Positions 1 to 9,276 are shown, numbered from the stretch's first letter. The stretch: 50,612 nucleotides of DNA from Desulfuromonadaceae bacterium (GCA_007134025.1 SLLR01000124.1:1-50612), one strand, 5' to 3'. Notes: generated by a model from the sequence alone, not told the origin. Translations and numbers: made by a program.

Positions 1-13
1 CGCCTTGTGCCAT
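1..13 (-). CDS. Start of a gene running off the left edge (possibly cold-shock protein)
   Basis: On the minus strand an AGGTGA ribosome-binding site sits 7 bases before an ATG at 13-11. Only Met-Ala-Gln-Gly can be read before the window ends. That start, with an A/T-rich untranslated stretch upstream, would suit a CspA-family cold-shock protein, many of which begin Met-Ala-x-Gly-Thr-Val-Lys. Four codons cannot establish identity, so only the start signal is really supported. Confidence 0.3.
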
Positions 14-163
14 AATGGTTTCACCTCGTTGGTGATAGTTTGTTGGTCCGCAACCGCATTCTATCTTCCCGGCTTTGCTGGGACAACGAGGTTTTTCTAT
101 TCTTTTGATGGTGGATCTAGGGTTAAGGGATCAAGCTTCAGAACAAGAGCAGAGCAAAACAAG

Positions 164-191
164 AGGGGTCAAGCTTGACAATCGGAGATTC
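164..191. repeat. Left inverted repeat of the RAYT element
   Basis: This 28-base segment matches the reverse complement of 1143-1170, and of its duplicate 1195-1222, with one mismatch. Its core GTCAAGCTTGAC (168-179) is a perfect 12-base palindrome. It overlaps the last codons and the TGA stop (169-171) of the transposase, so the gene end lies inside the repeat. A partial relative, GATCAAGCTTCAG, lies at 128-140. Confidence 0.8.
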
Positions 192-1125
192 TTAAGCGCC
201 TCGACACCTCTTTCAACTTCCTAGCCAGCAAGGTATCTGTTTGAATTCTTTGCTCCAGCCGCCGCGCCGCCTGACTGAGCCCCGAAAGATCCCGCTTTAA
301 GAACTCGGCCAATTTAACCAGAGACATTGCTTCGCAATTCCTTACCAGGAGTGCCGCCAGCGCCCTGGCTTGGGCAGCCGGCTGGGCTTTTCCCGCCTTG
401 CACAGTTCCGCGGCGGTGAGTTGGTAAACCGAGCAGACGCTTTCGATAACCTGCCCCAGATTAATGGCAACAGGTCGCACCTCTTCGGTGCGGAGCAGCG
501 CCTGGTCGATAAAGGCATCATCTCCCAAGGCCCGACCTTCGAATGACCCTCGGTGGAAATCCTCCCGGTGTCCCTCCTCTAATCCGTCATCCACAAACGC
601 CCTGTATTGTCTGGAAGCGATTTCAGGGGTTCGTGCAAACTGTGCCAAGGCCCAATCCATGGTCAGCCAGGGTGGGCGGGGCAAGTTCCCGGAATAGTTG
701 GGATGACTGGACCAGGGATACGCATCCGGTAATTTAACCATTGCGGCCCGGACGGGGTTAAGATGGATGTAGCGGATCAACTCCATCAGATAGCTGTCGC
801 CATCGATCAGCAATGCCTTGTACCGCCCCTGAAACAGATGACCGGTCCGCTGGTATTTGCGATTGATGAACTGGGTGTAGCGAAACCCAACATTCTGCAT
901 GATGCGGGAGAGGGGTATATCGCCTACCTGAATGGCCAGATGGATGTGTGTCGTCATGAGGCAGAAGGCATGGACGCGATACCTGAAACGCTCGACGCTT
1001 TCCTGGAGCAGCAGGAAAAATCGCGCGCGGTCACCCGCATCGAAGAAGACGTCCTGGCCGCTGTTGCCGCGAAGAATGACATGATAAACGGCGCTGGGGA
1101 AATGAAGGCGTGGTTTGCGTGGCAT
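169..1125 (-). mobile_element. REP-associated tyrosine transposase (RAYT, Y1/TnpA_REP family)
   Basis: A single-strand-specific HUH-type transposase, 318 residues. The N-terminal half (about 1-150) is the Y1 transposase domain. It carries the metal-binding HIH motif at residues 60-62, the FRYTQFINRKY block at 81-91 with candidate catalytic tyrosines, and the RYIHLNPVRA block at 118-127 typical of RAYT proteins. The C-terminal part (about 220-305) is helical and resembles the DnaA-like helix-turn-helix tail found in longer members. The frame is intact. Inverted repeats with a palindromic core lie at both gene ends, and the upstream one is duplicated. RAYT proteins are usually single-copy and domesticated, acting on nearby REP palindromes. 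Whether this copy is active cannot be told from sequence. Confidence 0.9.
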
Positions 1126-1126
1126 G

Positions 1127-1230
1127 GAAGGAGTGTAGACACGAATCTCCGCTTGTCAAGCTTGACCCCTTATGTATAGAAGGAGTGTAGACACGAATCT
1201 CCGCTTGTCAAGCTTGACCCCTTATGTATA
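1127..1230. repeat. Perfect 52-bp tandem duplication upstream of the RAYT gene
   Basis: Bases 1127-1178 and 1179-1230 are identical head-to-tail copies. Each contains the right-hand inverted repeat (1143-1170 and 1195-1222) with palindromic core GTCAAGCTTGAC (1155-1166 and 1207-1218). The array begins one base after the transposase start codon on the minus strand, so the transposase promoter region itself is duplicated. Identity between copies points to recent duplication. Confidence 0.9.
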
Positions 1231-1400
1231 AGAAATTTCAGGGGCAAAATGGGGCTTATAAGGCTGTTTCTGGCGGTAATTTTCGAGGATTTTATGGAAG
1301 AATCAACAAGTTGGCTTGGTCCGACCCGGGAACACTGCGGGAACCCTAACTATGAGACAGCAGTGGCACCCGCCCATGATTCTGATTCTGGCCCTAATGC

Positions 1401-1479
1401 AATAAAACAAGAACGTCCCGTCCCGTCGGTATCCCAATAAAACAAGAACGTCCCGTCCCGTCGGTATCCCGTCGGTATC
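1401..1479. repeat. 35-bp tandem duplication with partial third copy
   Basis: Bases 1401-1435 and 1436-1470 are identical 35-base units, followed by a partial third (GTCGGTATC, 1471-1479). Each unit also contains the internal repeat GTCCCGTCCCGTCGG. The array lies just beyond the hpt stop at 1483 and is different in sequence from the 52-base duplication nearby. Confidence 0.9.
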
Positions 1480-1482
1480 ATC

Positions 1483-2019
1483 CTATCCGGAAAGCCTGTC
1501 CGGATCGACCTGGCCGATGTAGGGCAGAGCCCGGAACCTGTCGGCACAATCCAGGCCGTAACCTACCACCCAGACGTCGGGGATGTCGAAGCCGAGATAA
1601 TCGAGCTGAACCGAGACCTGCAATCGGCCCGGTTTGCGCAGGAAGGCGCAGGTTTTCAGGCTGGCGGGATTGCGGGCCTGAAACAGATTGACCAGGTAAT
1701 GGAGGGTATGACCGCTGTCGACGATATCGTCGACGATCAGCACATGTTTGTCCTGAACGTCGGAGCGCGCGTCGAGAACGAGCCGGACGGCGCCGCTGCT
1801 CACAGTGCGCTCCTCATAGGAAGAGACGGCGATAAAATCGATTCGCCGCGGTATGTTCAGGCGCCGCGACAGGTCGGCCATAAATATGTAGCAGCCGCGC
1901 AGTACGCCAATCATGAGGAGTTCATCCACCCCGGCGTAGTCGGTGGAAATGCGGCTCGCCAGCTCTTTCACCCGGCGGCGGATCTCCGCCGCACCTAAGA
2001 GTTTTTTCGGCTGATACAT
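1483..2019 (-). CDS. hpt: Hypoxanthine phosphoribosyltransferase
   Basis: Transfers phosphoribose from PRPP to hypoxanthine (and usually guanine), giving IMP or GMP in cytoplasmic purine salvage. The 178-residue protein has the PRPP-binding signature VLIVDDIVDSGHT at about 93-105, the general-base region of type I phosphoribosyltransferases. It also has the usual RGCYIFMADL loop near 41-50. The frame opens upstream, but the ATG at 2019 is chosen because an AAGGGGGG ribosome-binding site stands 3-4 bases before it. It starts 16 bases after the ade stop, so the two are almost certainly co-transcribed: Ade makes hypoxanthine and Hpt captures it. Confidence 0.95.
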   Translation of the reverse strand: MYQPKKLLGAAEIRRRVKELASRISTDYAGVDELLMIGVLRGCYIFMADLSRRLNIPRRIDFIAVSSYEERTVSSGAVRLVLDARSDVQDKHVLIVDDIVDSGHTLHYLVNLFQARNPASLKTCAFLRKPGRLQVSVQLDYLGFDIPDVWVVGYGLDCADRFRALPYIGQVDPDRLSG

Positions 2020-2035
2020 GATCCCCCCTTCTCTT

Positions 2036-3760
2036 TCAGCCGCCAGGAAAAAGCGGAACAAGTTGCATCTTCTGAACATCCACCAGGCCCCGGTCGGTGA
2101 GCTTCAGGTCGGGAATAACCTCGAGAGCGAGAAAACTGAGCGTCATGAAGGGGTTTCCTAGCCGGGTGCCGAGACTCCCGGCCGCAACTTCAAGCTCGGC
2201 CACCCGGCGAGCCACCTCCTCGATGCTCAGGTCGGACATCAGGCCGGCAATGGGCAGCGGCAGCAGGCAGAGGACCTGTTGGCCTACCGCCGCCGCAAGG
2301 CCGCCATTCGCTTCGGCCACAGCCTTGGCGGCGGTCAGCATGGAACGATCATCGGCACCGATCGCCACCAGGTTGTGGTGGTCGTGGGCCACGGTGCCGG
2401 CCAGGGCGCCCTGACGCAATCCCATCCCCTGAACGAAGCCGAGACCGACCCGGCCGCTCGCCCGGTGACGTTCGATAACAGCGAGCTTGAGCAGGTCTCT
2501 TTGGGGATCGGCTACGGCATGGCTATTTTCAATTCTCGCCGGAAGGATCAGATGCCTGGTAACCAACTGGTCCGGCACCAGGCCGATGACCCGGATCCGC
2601 TCGCCTTTCGCCGGCACGGTCAGATCGACCTGCCGCCAGTCCACCGCCACGCTGCGGCGCAGCCGTTCGGGCTCATCCACCTCCCGTGGATCGCCCTGCT
2701 TCTCCGTCAATTCCCCTCCCTGGGCGACCAGCCGGCCGGCCTGATAGACTTGGAAAGGGCGGAAGTCGAGGGGATTGTCCACAACGACCAGGTCGCAGCG
2801 GCAGCCGGGGACAATCCTGCCCCGATCTTCCAGGCGAAAATGCTCGGCAGGATTGAGAGTGGCCATGCGAATCGCCAGCATCGGCGGCACCCCGGCCTTG
2901 ACGGCCAGGCGCACCAGGTGATCGATGGAACCGGTGTGGAGCAGATCGCCGGGACTCAAATCGTCGGTACAGAAAGACAGCCGTCGCTCGACAGCCGGGG
3001 TGAGCGCCGGCAGCAGGTCGCGAAGATTGCGGGCGGCGCTCCCCTCGCGCAGGAAGAGTCTCATGCCGCATTGCAGTTTGGCCCGAGCTTCCTGCGCCGT
3101 GGTGCACTCGTGATCCGAACGGATGCCGGCGGCGACATAGGCCGCAAGTTCCTGCCCGGCCAGACCCGGGCAGTGGCCGTCGACGACCCGGCCCCGGAAC
3201 AAGGCCAGCTCCCGCAGAAGGTGCTCTTTTCCGGCGATGACCCCGCCAAAATCCATCACCTCACCGAGGCCGACCACACCGGAATCTTCGCGCAGAAGGA
3301 CCAGATCATCCAGGCTCAAGGCCGCTCCCGACGTCGCCAGCGGAGACGCCGGCACCGAAGAGGGCACGGTCAGCAGAATGTCACAGGGACCGCGCTCTCC
3401 GTCCCGGATCATGTAGCGGACCCCCTCGACGCCGAAAACATTGGCGATTTCATGGGGATTGGCGATCACCGTGGTCACTCCTCTGACGGCGGCGGCGCGC
3501 CCGTATTCGCGGGGACGAACCAGGCTGCTTTCAATGTGCAGGTGGGCATCGATCAGGCCGGGACAGACCCAGCGGCCCTCCAAATCCACTTCCTCCTTCC
3601 CCCCGTAGCCCCGCCCAACCCCGGCAATCCTGGTCCCACAAACGGCGATCTCACCCGGACTGCTCGTTTCCGTGAAAACATCCACCAGGCGCAGGTTCCG
3701 CAGCACCAGGTCCGCCGGTTGGTCGCCACGGGCCACTGCCAGTAATCGTTGCACGTCCAT
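2036..3760 (-). CDS. ade: Adenine deaminase
   Basis: Hydrolyses adenine to hypoxanthine and ammonia. The 574-residue length fits the bacterial Ade family of the amidohydrolase superfamily. The binuclear metal-site motif HLHIESS is at residues 73-79, following CPGLIDAH. The middle carries GEVMDFGG and the DGHCPGL block with further metal-ligand histidines, then the CTDD motif. The C-terminal Ade-specific domain contains the HDHHN block. The ATG at 3760 has a GAGAGG site 5-6 bases upstream. First gene of an ade-hpt operon for adenine salvage. Confidence 0.95.
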   Translation of the reverse strand: MDVQRLLAVARGDQPADLVLRNLRLVDVFTETSSPGEIAVCGTRIAGVGRGYGGKEEVDLEGRWVCPGLIDAHLHIESSLVRPREYGRAAAVRGVTTVIANPHEIANVFGVEGVRYMIRDGERGPCDILLTVPSSVPASPLATSGAALSLDDLVLLREDSGVVGLGEVMDFGGVIAGKEHLLRELALFRGRVVDGHCPGLAGQELAAYVAAGIRSDHECTTAQEARAKLQCGMRLFLREGSAARNLRDLLPALTPAVERRLSFCTDDLSPGDLLHTGSIDHLVRLAVKAGVPPMLAIRMATLNPAEHFRLEDRGRIVPGCRCDLVVVDNPLDFRPFQVYQAGRLVAQGGELTEKQGDPREVDEPERLRRSVAVDWRQVDLTVPAKGERIRVIGLVPDQLVTRHLILPARIENSHAVADPQRDLLKLAVIERHRASGRVGLGFVQGMGLRQGALAGTVAHDHHNLVAIGADDRSMLTAAKAVAEANGGLAAAVGQQVLCLLPLPIAGLMSDLSIEEVARRVAELEVAAGSLGTRLGNPFMTLSFLALEVIPDLKLTDRGLVDVQKMQLVPLFPGG

Positions 3761-4152
3761 TGAGCCTCTCTCCCGGTAATGCGACCGTACCTACCGCCAA
3801 CTGTCCGTTGTCTGCCAGATGGCAAGGCCGGAAGCCGTGAGTTCAAGTATAGCCTCCATTCGCGCACCTGCAGGACGGCAAACGGGCGCCATCTACAGCC
3901 GGGGCGAGCTCATGGCATTACAATAAGAAGAACCGAAATTATGCCGGAGAAGGGAAAAGGATCGAAATCAACGGATCCTATAGGAATTTCGGGGACAGTA
4001 TATCTAGCAAGTATCCATCCTCCACAATTCAACCAGGTTATTCGGAATATCTGAACAGCGGCCGGCGATACTTCGTTGAAGCAGCACGATGCATATTTGG
4101 CATATTGCTTCTTAAGAAACCTGCTTTGAAGTTGAATCGCCTCGGCTTCCCT
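3761..4152. other. Intergenic region with an inverted repeat
   Basis: No convincing gene was found. CCGAAATT at 3933-3940 is repeated inverted as AATTTCGG at 3985-3992, and the second arm runs into GGGGACAGTATAT. That kind of sequence is often met beside RAYT-type elements in Proteobacteria, so this may be a decayed element end. That reading is tentative. The rest shows no structure I can interpret. Confidence 0.35.
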
Positions 4153-4866
4153 TTATCGTCCCGCCAGCCAGGTCAGAACCTGCGCCGGATCGTTGCAGAA
4201 CAAACCATCCACGCCGAGCTGCAGACAATTCTGCAGGGCACTGGCTCCGTCGACGGTCCAGGGGTGGATTGCCAGGCCCTGTTGATGGCAGGCGCAGACC
4301 ATCGCGGCGGACAGATCGGTGTGGCGGGGGTTGAAACTTTCGGCCCGGCAGGCAAGGGCGCTCTCCAGGGCCACAGTCCAGTCCCCTCGCTCCCACAAAA
4401 AACCCAGGGGCAGCTCGGGAGCCCGGCTGCGCAGTTCCCGCAACAGGTTGTAATCAAAAGAAGAGACGACCACGGAGACCTTGGAAAAACGCCGCGCCAG
4501 ATCCAGCACCGCCTTGCCGGCGGCGGCATTTTTGATCTCCACGTTGATCCTGAGGCGCGAGGCACGCCAGGCAAAAACCTCTTCCAGGGTCGGAATGGTT
4601 TCGCCGGCGAAGCCGGAGCCGAACCAGGACCCGGCATCGAGCTGCTTGAGCTGGGCCAGAGTCCGACGGCTAACGGAACCGTGCCCGTTGCTGGTCCGAT
4701 TGAGGGTTCGGTCGTGAATTACCACCGGCACCCCGTCACTGCTCAACTGCACGTCAAGCTCCAGACCGTGGGCACCGGCGGCTTCGGCGGCAGCAAAAGC
4801 GGCCAGGGTATTTTCCGGCGCGACCGCCGAGGCGCCGCGATGTGCCCAGACAAACAATCGCTTCAT
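4153..4866 (-). CDS. ugpQ: Glycerophosphodiester phosphodiesterase
   Basis: Hydrolyses glycerophosphodiesters, the deacylation products of phospholipids, to glycerol-3-phosphate and an alcohol. The 237-residue protein is a compact GDPD-family TIM barrel. It has the catalytic HR at 9-10, the metal ligands in PENT (17-20) and ELDV (36-39), and the second catalytic HD at 51-52. No signal peptide is visible, which suggests a cytoplasmic UgpQ-type enzyme. The ATG at 4866 is preferred over one six codons upstream because AGGAAA lies 8 bases before it. It stands alone, divergent from glpX. Confidence 0.9.
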   Translation of the reverse strand: MKRLFVWAHRGASAVAPENTLAAFAAAEAAGAHGLELDVQLSSDGVPVVIHDRTLNRTSNGHGSVSRRTLAQLKQLDAGSWFGSGFAGETIPTLEEVFAWRASRLRINVEIKNAAAGKAVLDLARRFSKVSVVVSSFDYNLLRELRSRAPELPLGFLWERGDWTVALESALACRAESFNPRHTDLSAAMVCACHQQGLAIHPWTVDGASALQNCLQLGVDGLFCNDPAQVLTWLAGR

Positions 4867-4957
4867 GTGACGATTTCCTATCAAAACAACATTTGACCAG
4901 CATCATAGCCCATTCTGAAAAAGGCCGGCAACGACCATTCACAGAGTCCCGGACAAC

Positions 4958-4986
4958 TTGTTTTCAAAGGTAAACCGTGGCATGAT
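4958..4986 (+). promoter_or_regulatory. Possible sigma-70 promoter for glpX
   Basis: TTGTTT (4958-4963) and CATGAT (4981-4986) are separated by 17 bases, about 50 bases before the glpX start. The match to consensus is modest. Confidence 0.3.
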
Positions 4987-5035
4987 GTGCCCCGACCGCG
5001 TGGGAAATTTTCTTTAATCAAAGGAGGGAAGCATC

Positions 5036-5989
5036 ATGGATCGCAACCTTGCACTGGAACTGGTGAGAGTGACCGAAGCCGCCGCTCTGGCCTGCGGCCG
5101 CTGGGTCGGCAAAGGGGACAAAAACAGCGCCGACGACGCCGCCACGGAAGCCATGCGCCGCACCCTCGATTCGATCGATATCAACGGAACCGTAGTCATC
5201 GGTGAAGGGGAAATGGACGAAGCCCCGATGCTTTATATCGGCGAAAAAGTCGGCCACGACGGCGGCGCGGATGTTGATATTGCCGTTGATCCACTGGAAG
5301 GTACCAGTATCTGCGCCAAGGGTATGACCGGCGCCATCACCACCATCGCCCTGGCCCCCCGCGGGGGGTTTCTGCATGCCCCGGACATGTACATGGATAA
5401 AATTGCCGTCGGGCCCCAGGCCTGCGGCGTCATCGATATTACCGCCTCTCCCGAAGAAAACCTCAAACGGGTCGCTGAAGCCAAGAGTTGCTACATTCAG
5501 GATCTGACGGTAGTGATTCTCGACCGCCCCCGCCACGAAAAGATTATTGGAGAAGTCCGTAAGGCCGGTGCCCGTATTCATCTGATTTCCGACGGCGACG
5601 TGGCTCCGGCCATTGCCGCTACCGTGGCCGACAGCGGCGTGGACATGATGCTCGGTATCGGCGGCGCGCCGGAGGGAGTTCTGGCGGCAGCGGCCCTGAA
5701 GTGCATGGGCGGCGGCATGCAGGGCCGGCTGGTTTTCCTCAGCAGCGAGGAAAAAGACCGGGCCAGAGCCATGGGCATCGACGATTTTGACCGCATCTAT
5801 TCCGCCGAGGAAATGGCTGGAGGCGACGTCTTTTTTGCCGCCACGGGAGTAACCAACGGCGAACTGCTGCGAGGGGTGCGTTATTTCTCGGGAGGCGCAG
5901 AGACCCACTCCATTGTCATGCGCTCAAAGAGCCGCACGGTCCGTTTTATCAAGGCCGAGCATCAGTTCGATTTCAAACCGGTTTACTGA
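5036..5989 (+). CDS. glpX: Class II fructose-1,6-bisphosphatase
   Basis: Dephosphorylates fructose-1,6-bisphosphate to fructose-6-phosphate in gluconeogenesis. The 317-residue protein fits GlpX. Metal- and phosphate-binding motifs are GDKNSAD at 27-33, GEGEMDEAPML at 56-66 and DPLEGT at 85-90, as in the lithium-sensitive phosphatase fold. The LIGIGGAPEG-like segment (MLGIGGAPEG) near 200-213 is the usual substrate loop. An excellent AGGAGG site lies about 6 bases before the ATG. Gluconeogenesis is central to acetate-oxidising Desulfuromonadales, which is consistent with this context. Confidence 0.95.
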   Translation: MDRNLALELVRVTEAAALACGRWVGKGDKNSADDAATEAMRRTLDSIDINGTVVIGEGEMDEAPMLYIGEKVGHDGGADVDIAVDPLEGTSICAKGMTGAITTIALAPRGGFLHAPDMYMDKIAVGPQACGVIDITASPEENLKRVAEAKSCYIQDLTVVILDRPRHEKIIGEVRKAGARIHLISDGDVAPAIAATVADSGVDMMLGIGGAPEGVLAAAALKCMGGGMQGRLVFLSSEEKDRARAMGIDDFDRIYSAEEMAGGDVFFAATGVTNGELLRGVRYFSGGAETHSIVMRSKSRTVRFIKAEHQFDFKPVY

Positions 5990-6150
5990 CAGACGGGCGG
6001 CGCCACTTTCCACCGCCGGTCGGACGACAAGAGACCTTCAACAAAAACTTTCACAAAGCTCGTCCCTGCCGCGCCCTTTGGTGCCAGCATGAACAGCTTT
6101 TTTCGGTCGCTTCGGCGACATAAAAATATCCTCATAAGGAGAACAGGTTC

Positions 6151-6897
6151 ATGGCAGGACACAGTAAGTGGGCCAATATTCGGCACCGTAAGGGCGCCCA
6201 GGACGCCAAACGCGGCAAAATCTTCACTAAACTGATCAAGGAAATTACTGTGGCCTCTCGGCTCGGCGGAGCCGATATCGAATCCAACCCGCGGTTGCGC
6301 ACCGCCATCGACAAAGCCAAAGCCGGCAACATGCCCAAAGACACCATCGAACGAGCCATCAAAAAGGGCAGTGGCGACCTGGATGGGGTGACTTACGAAG
6401 AAGGCACCTTTGAAGGCTACGGTCCCGGCGGTGCGGCGGTGATTGTTGAATTCATGACCGACAACCGAACGCGCACGGTGGCCGATGTGCGCTATATTTT
6501 CAGCCGCAACAACGGCAGCCTCGGGGTCAGCGGCTCGGTCGCTTTTCTGTTTGACCGCAAGGGACTGATCCTCCTGGATGGAGAACAGGACTTCGACACT
6601 CTCTTTGAAATCGCCCTTGAAGCCGGAGCCGAGGACGTCAAGGAGGCCGATGACGGATACGAAATCGTTACCGATCCCTCTGCTTTCATGACGGTTCGAG
6701 ACGCCCTGGCCGACAGGGGCCTGGAGTGGCTATCGGCGGAAGTCACCATGATCCCGCAGACGACGGTCCAGCTCGAAGGCAAGCAGGCCGAACAGATGCT
6801 TAAGCTGATAGATAAGCTGGAGGATAACGACGACGTTCAGAACGTCTACGCCAACTTCGACATCGCTGAAGAGGATCTCGCCAACTTCTTGGGCTGA
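6151..6897 (+). CDS. yebC: YebC/PmpR-family regulator or translation factor
   Basis: 248 residues of the TACO1/YebC family, described as a DNA-binding regulator in some bacteria and as a ribosome-associated factor relieving stalling at proline runs in others. The family signature [14 protein letters not shown] opens the protein, followed by the conserved FTKLIKEI and [13 protein letters not shown] blocks. An AAGGAG site precedes the ATG. yebC next to ruvCAB is a widespread gene order, but here a hairpin with a T-run stands between yebC and ruvC. Confidence 0.95.
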   Translation: MAGHSKWANIRHRKGAQDAKRGKIFTKLIKEITVASRLGGADIESNPRLRTAIDKAKAGNMPKDTIERAIKKGSGDLDGVTYEEGTFEGYGPGGAAVIVEFMTDNRTRTVADVRYIFSRNNGSLGVSGSVAFLFDRKGLILLDGEQDFDTLFEIALEAGAEDVKEADDGYEIVTDPSAFMTVRDALADRGLEWLSAEVTMIPQTTVQLEGKQAEQMLKLIDKLEDNDDVQNVYANFDIAEEDLANFLG

Positions 6898-6911
6898 ACT
6901 TTTCCAGCCTG

Positions 6912-6965
6912 CGGAACGGGCGACCTCGCCGGGCTTTTGAGCCGATGCTGCCCGTTCCGTTTTTT
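6912..6965 (+). terminator. Probable rho-independent terminator after yebC
   Basis: CGGAACGGGC (6912-6921) pairs perfectly with GCCCGTTCCG (6950-6959), followed by six T (6960-6965). The 28-base loop can fold further. It lies before ruvC on the same strand, so it would separate or attenuate expression. Confidence 0.65.
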
Positions 6966-7041
6966 GGTTCCGAAAACGGACTACAGGCTCGAGTAAGCCG
7001 AGGGCAAGCTGCCGGCCTTCAGCGAGGAAACGCGAAACATC

Positions 7042-7542
7042 ATGCGCATTCTGGGAATCGACCCCGGTTCACGGGTTACTGGCTACGGCCTCATCGAAAA
7101 GCAGGGCACCCGTCTGCGACACATGGACAACGGCGCTATCAACACCTGCAGCAGCGCCCCTCTTCCCGACCGGCTTCAGGTGATCTACCAGGAACTGGTT
7201 CGGGTCATCGTCGCCTACGCACCTGACGCCATGGCCATCGAACAAATTTTCATGGCCAAAAACGCCCAGTCGGCCCTGAAGTTGGGACATGCCCGGGGCG
7301 CGGCCATGCTGGCCGGTGTCAATGCCGGCCTGACGGTGGCCGAGTATTCGGCCATTGATGTGAAAAAAGCGGTGGTCGGCTATGGTCGGGCCGACAAGAG
7401 CCAGGTTCAACAGATGGTGCGCATGCTCCTGGGCCTGCCGGAAGTGGCTCAGGAAGATGCATCCGACGCCCTGGCGGTGGCCATCTGCCACGCCCACAGC
7501 CAGTCTCCGGCCCGCCCTATCGCCCGCCTTAGGCACCCCTGA
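7042..7542 (+). CDS. ruvC: Holliday junction resolvase RuvC
   Basis: Endonuclease that nicks Holliday junctions symmetrically during recombinational repair, working with RuvAB. The 166-residue protein has the RNase H-like fold with all four acidic catalytic residues in the expected places: D7 (GIDPGS), E67 (AIEQIF), D139 and D142 (EDASDA). A GAGGAAA site lies about 12 bases before the ATG. ruvA follows after 20 bases, giving ruvC-ruvA-ruvB in one transcript. Confidence 0.97.
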   Translation: MRILGIDPGSRVTGYGLIEKQGTRLRHMDNGAINTCSSAPLPDRLQVIYQELVRVIVAYAPDAMAIEQIFMAKNAQSALKLGHARGAAMLAGVNAGLTVAEYSAIDVKKAVVGYGRADKSQVQQMVRMLLGLPEVAQEDASDALAVAICHAHSQSPARPIARLRHP

Positions 7543-7562
7543 CCGCCCACCGGGAGGTACTC

Positions 7563-8156
7563 TTGATCGCTCTGCTCAGCGGCACCATCGTTCACAAGTC
7601 GGTCAACCAGATCATTCTCGATGTGGGCGGCGTCGGTTACCAGCTGCTGATTCCCCTCTCCTCCTTTTATTCTCTGCCGGAGCAGGGCGCCGCGCGGCTC
7701 CATGTCCACACACACGTGCGGGAAGACGCGATCCTGTTGTTCGGCTTTCTGACCATGGAAGAGAAAGAAATGTTCGGGCTGCTACTGAGCATCTCGGGCG
7801 TCGGCCCCAAAATGGCGTTGAACATTCTGTCCAACATCCCGGTCCTCGATCTCAAGGCAGCCTTGACCCAGGGCAATGTAAAGCAGCTTTCGGGGCTTCC
7901 CGGAATCGGCAAAAAGACTGCGGAGCGGCTGGTTCTGGAACTGCGGGAGAAAATTCCCTTTGAAGCCGGGCCCGTCGATTCCGGCGGCCTTCAGAAGTCA
8001 TCTGCGGGCGGCCGGCGGGAGGATGCTCTGTCGGCCTTGATTAATCTCGGCTACAGGGATACCTTGTGCAAAAAAGCCCTCGACAGCCTGGACACGCCCG
8101 CCGAAGCTTCGCTTGAGGAAGTTCTCAAGGCGGCTCTGAAGGTGCTGATGCGCTGA
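7563..8156 (+). CDS. ruvA: Holliday junction branch-migration protein RuvA
   Basis: Tetrameric junction-binding subunit that loads RuvB. The 197-residue protein has the N-terminal OB fold (about 1-64), two helix-hairpin-helix motifs in the middle (SGVGPKMAL and PGIGKKTAERL, about 79-120), a linker, and the C-terminal three-helix RuvB-contact domain (about 150-197). The start is TTG at 7563, supported by GGGAGG 5 bases upstream and by the family's usual Met-Ile-Ala opening. Confidence 0.96.
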   Translation: MIALLSGTIVHKSVNQIILDVGGVGYQLLIPLSSFYSLPEQGAARLHVHTHVREDAILLFGFLTMEEKEMFGLLLSISGVGPKMALNILSNIPVLDLKAALTQGNVKQLSGLPGIGKKTAERLVLELREKIPFEAGPVDSGGLQKSSAGGRREDALSALINLGYRDTLCKKALDSLDTPAEASLEEVLKAALKVLMR

Positions 8157-8253
8157 GACCGCGCTTTTGTCCGCAGTGCCATAAAGCCCCCCGGCAAGGG
8201 CAGCAACAGACAGGGATTCTTTACAAGGACCTGCCATACCTCAAGGAACAGCC

Positions 8254-9276
8254 ATGAGCGAGCGACTGATCTGCGGCGAACTCGGTAGTGATGACCCGCG
8301 CTACGAAACCTCGTTGCGCCCCCGCACCCTGAAAGAGTACATCGGCCAGCTCAAGGCCAAGGAAAATCTTCAGGTCTTTATCGACGCGGCCCGGGCCCGC
8401 CAGGAAAGCCTGGACCATGTGCTGTTTTTCGGGCCGCCGGGTCTGGGAAAGACCACCCTGGCCAACATCATCGCCTGCGAGATGGGGGTCAACATCAAAA
8501 GCACTTCCGGGCCGGTCATCGAAAAAACCGGCGACCTGGCGGCCATTCTCACGAACCTTGAAGAAGGCGACGTGCTGTTCATCGACGAGATCCATCGCTT
8601 GTCGCCGGTGGTGGAAGAGATTCTTTACCCCGCCATGGAGGACTACCAACTCGACATCATTATCGGTCAGGGGCCGTCGGCGCGCACCATCAAGTTGGAT
8701 ATTCCCCGTTTCACTCTGGTGGGCGCCACTACCCGCGCCGGCCTTCTGTCTTCTCCCCTGCGGGACCGTTTCGGCGTGATCTGCCGGCTGGAGTTTTACA
8801 ACCCCGAGGATCTGGCCACCATTGTCCGCCGCAGCGCCGGAATACTGGGGGTTCCCGTTGTCAAGGACGGCGAACTGGAAGTGGCCCGTCGCAGTCGCGG
8901 CACCCCCCGTATCGCCAACCGGCTGCTGCGCCGGGTGCGGGATTTTGCCGAAATCAAGGGGGACGGCACCATCACCCGGCAGATCGCCGACCTGGCCCTG
9001 CATCGGCTGGAAGTGGATGACCGGGGTCTCGACCAGATGGACCGTCTGATTCTGCTGACCATCATCGACAAGTTCGGCGGCGGCCCGGTAGGCGTGGAGA
9101 CCCTGGCGGCGGCGGTGGGAGAGGAGAAGGACACCATTGAGGACGTGATCGAGCCCTACCTGCTGCAACAGGGCTACCTCAACCGCACCCCGCGAGGTCG
9201 CACCGCCACCGAACTGGCCTATCGGCATCTGCAGCGCCTGCCACAAGGTGCTGACAAAGGCTCGCTTTTTTCCTGA
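8254..9276 (+). CDS. ruvB: Holliday junction helicase RuvB
   Basis: AAA+ hexameric motor of branch migration. The 340 residues include Walker A GPPGLGKT (60-67), Walker B with DEIH (about 107-114), sensor 1 GATTRAG and the C-terminal winged helix with the GGGPVGVET block. Length and motifs are standard. AAGGA precedes the ATG. ruvB closes the ruvCAB set, and the unrecognised gene at 9304 starts 27 bases further on and may be on the same transcript. Confidence 0.97.
   Translation: MSERLICGELGSDDPRYETSLRPRTLKEYIGQLKAKENLQVFIDAARARQESLDHVLFFGPPGLGKTTLANIIACEMGVNIKSTSGPVIEKTGDLAAILTNLEEGDVLFIDEIHRLSPVVEEILYPAMEDYQLDIIIGQGPSARTIKLDIPRFTLVGATTRAGLLSSPLRDRFGVICRLEFYNPEDLATIVRRSAGILGVPVVKDGELEVARRSRGTPRIANRLLRRVRDFAEIKGDGTITRQIADLALHRLEVDDRGLDQMDRLILLTIIDKFGGGPVGVETLAAAVGEEKDTIEDVIEPYLLQQGYLNRTPRGRTATELAYRHLQRLPQGADKGSLFS

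Noticed and set aside
1127-1479. The short repeats as a CRISPR array
   Set aside because: The two repeat sets are unrelated tandem duplications without spacers of regular length and without cas genes.
2279-3745. A 488-codon open frame on the plus strand across ade
   Set aside because: It is antisense to a clearly conserved adenine deaminase, has no family motifs, and reflects the GC-rich third positions of the real gene.
4090-4110. TTGGCATATTGC as a sigma-54 promoter
   Set aside because: The GG and GC elements are only six bases apart; ten are needed.
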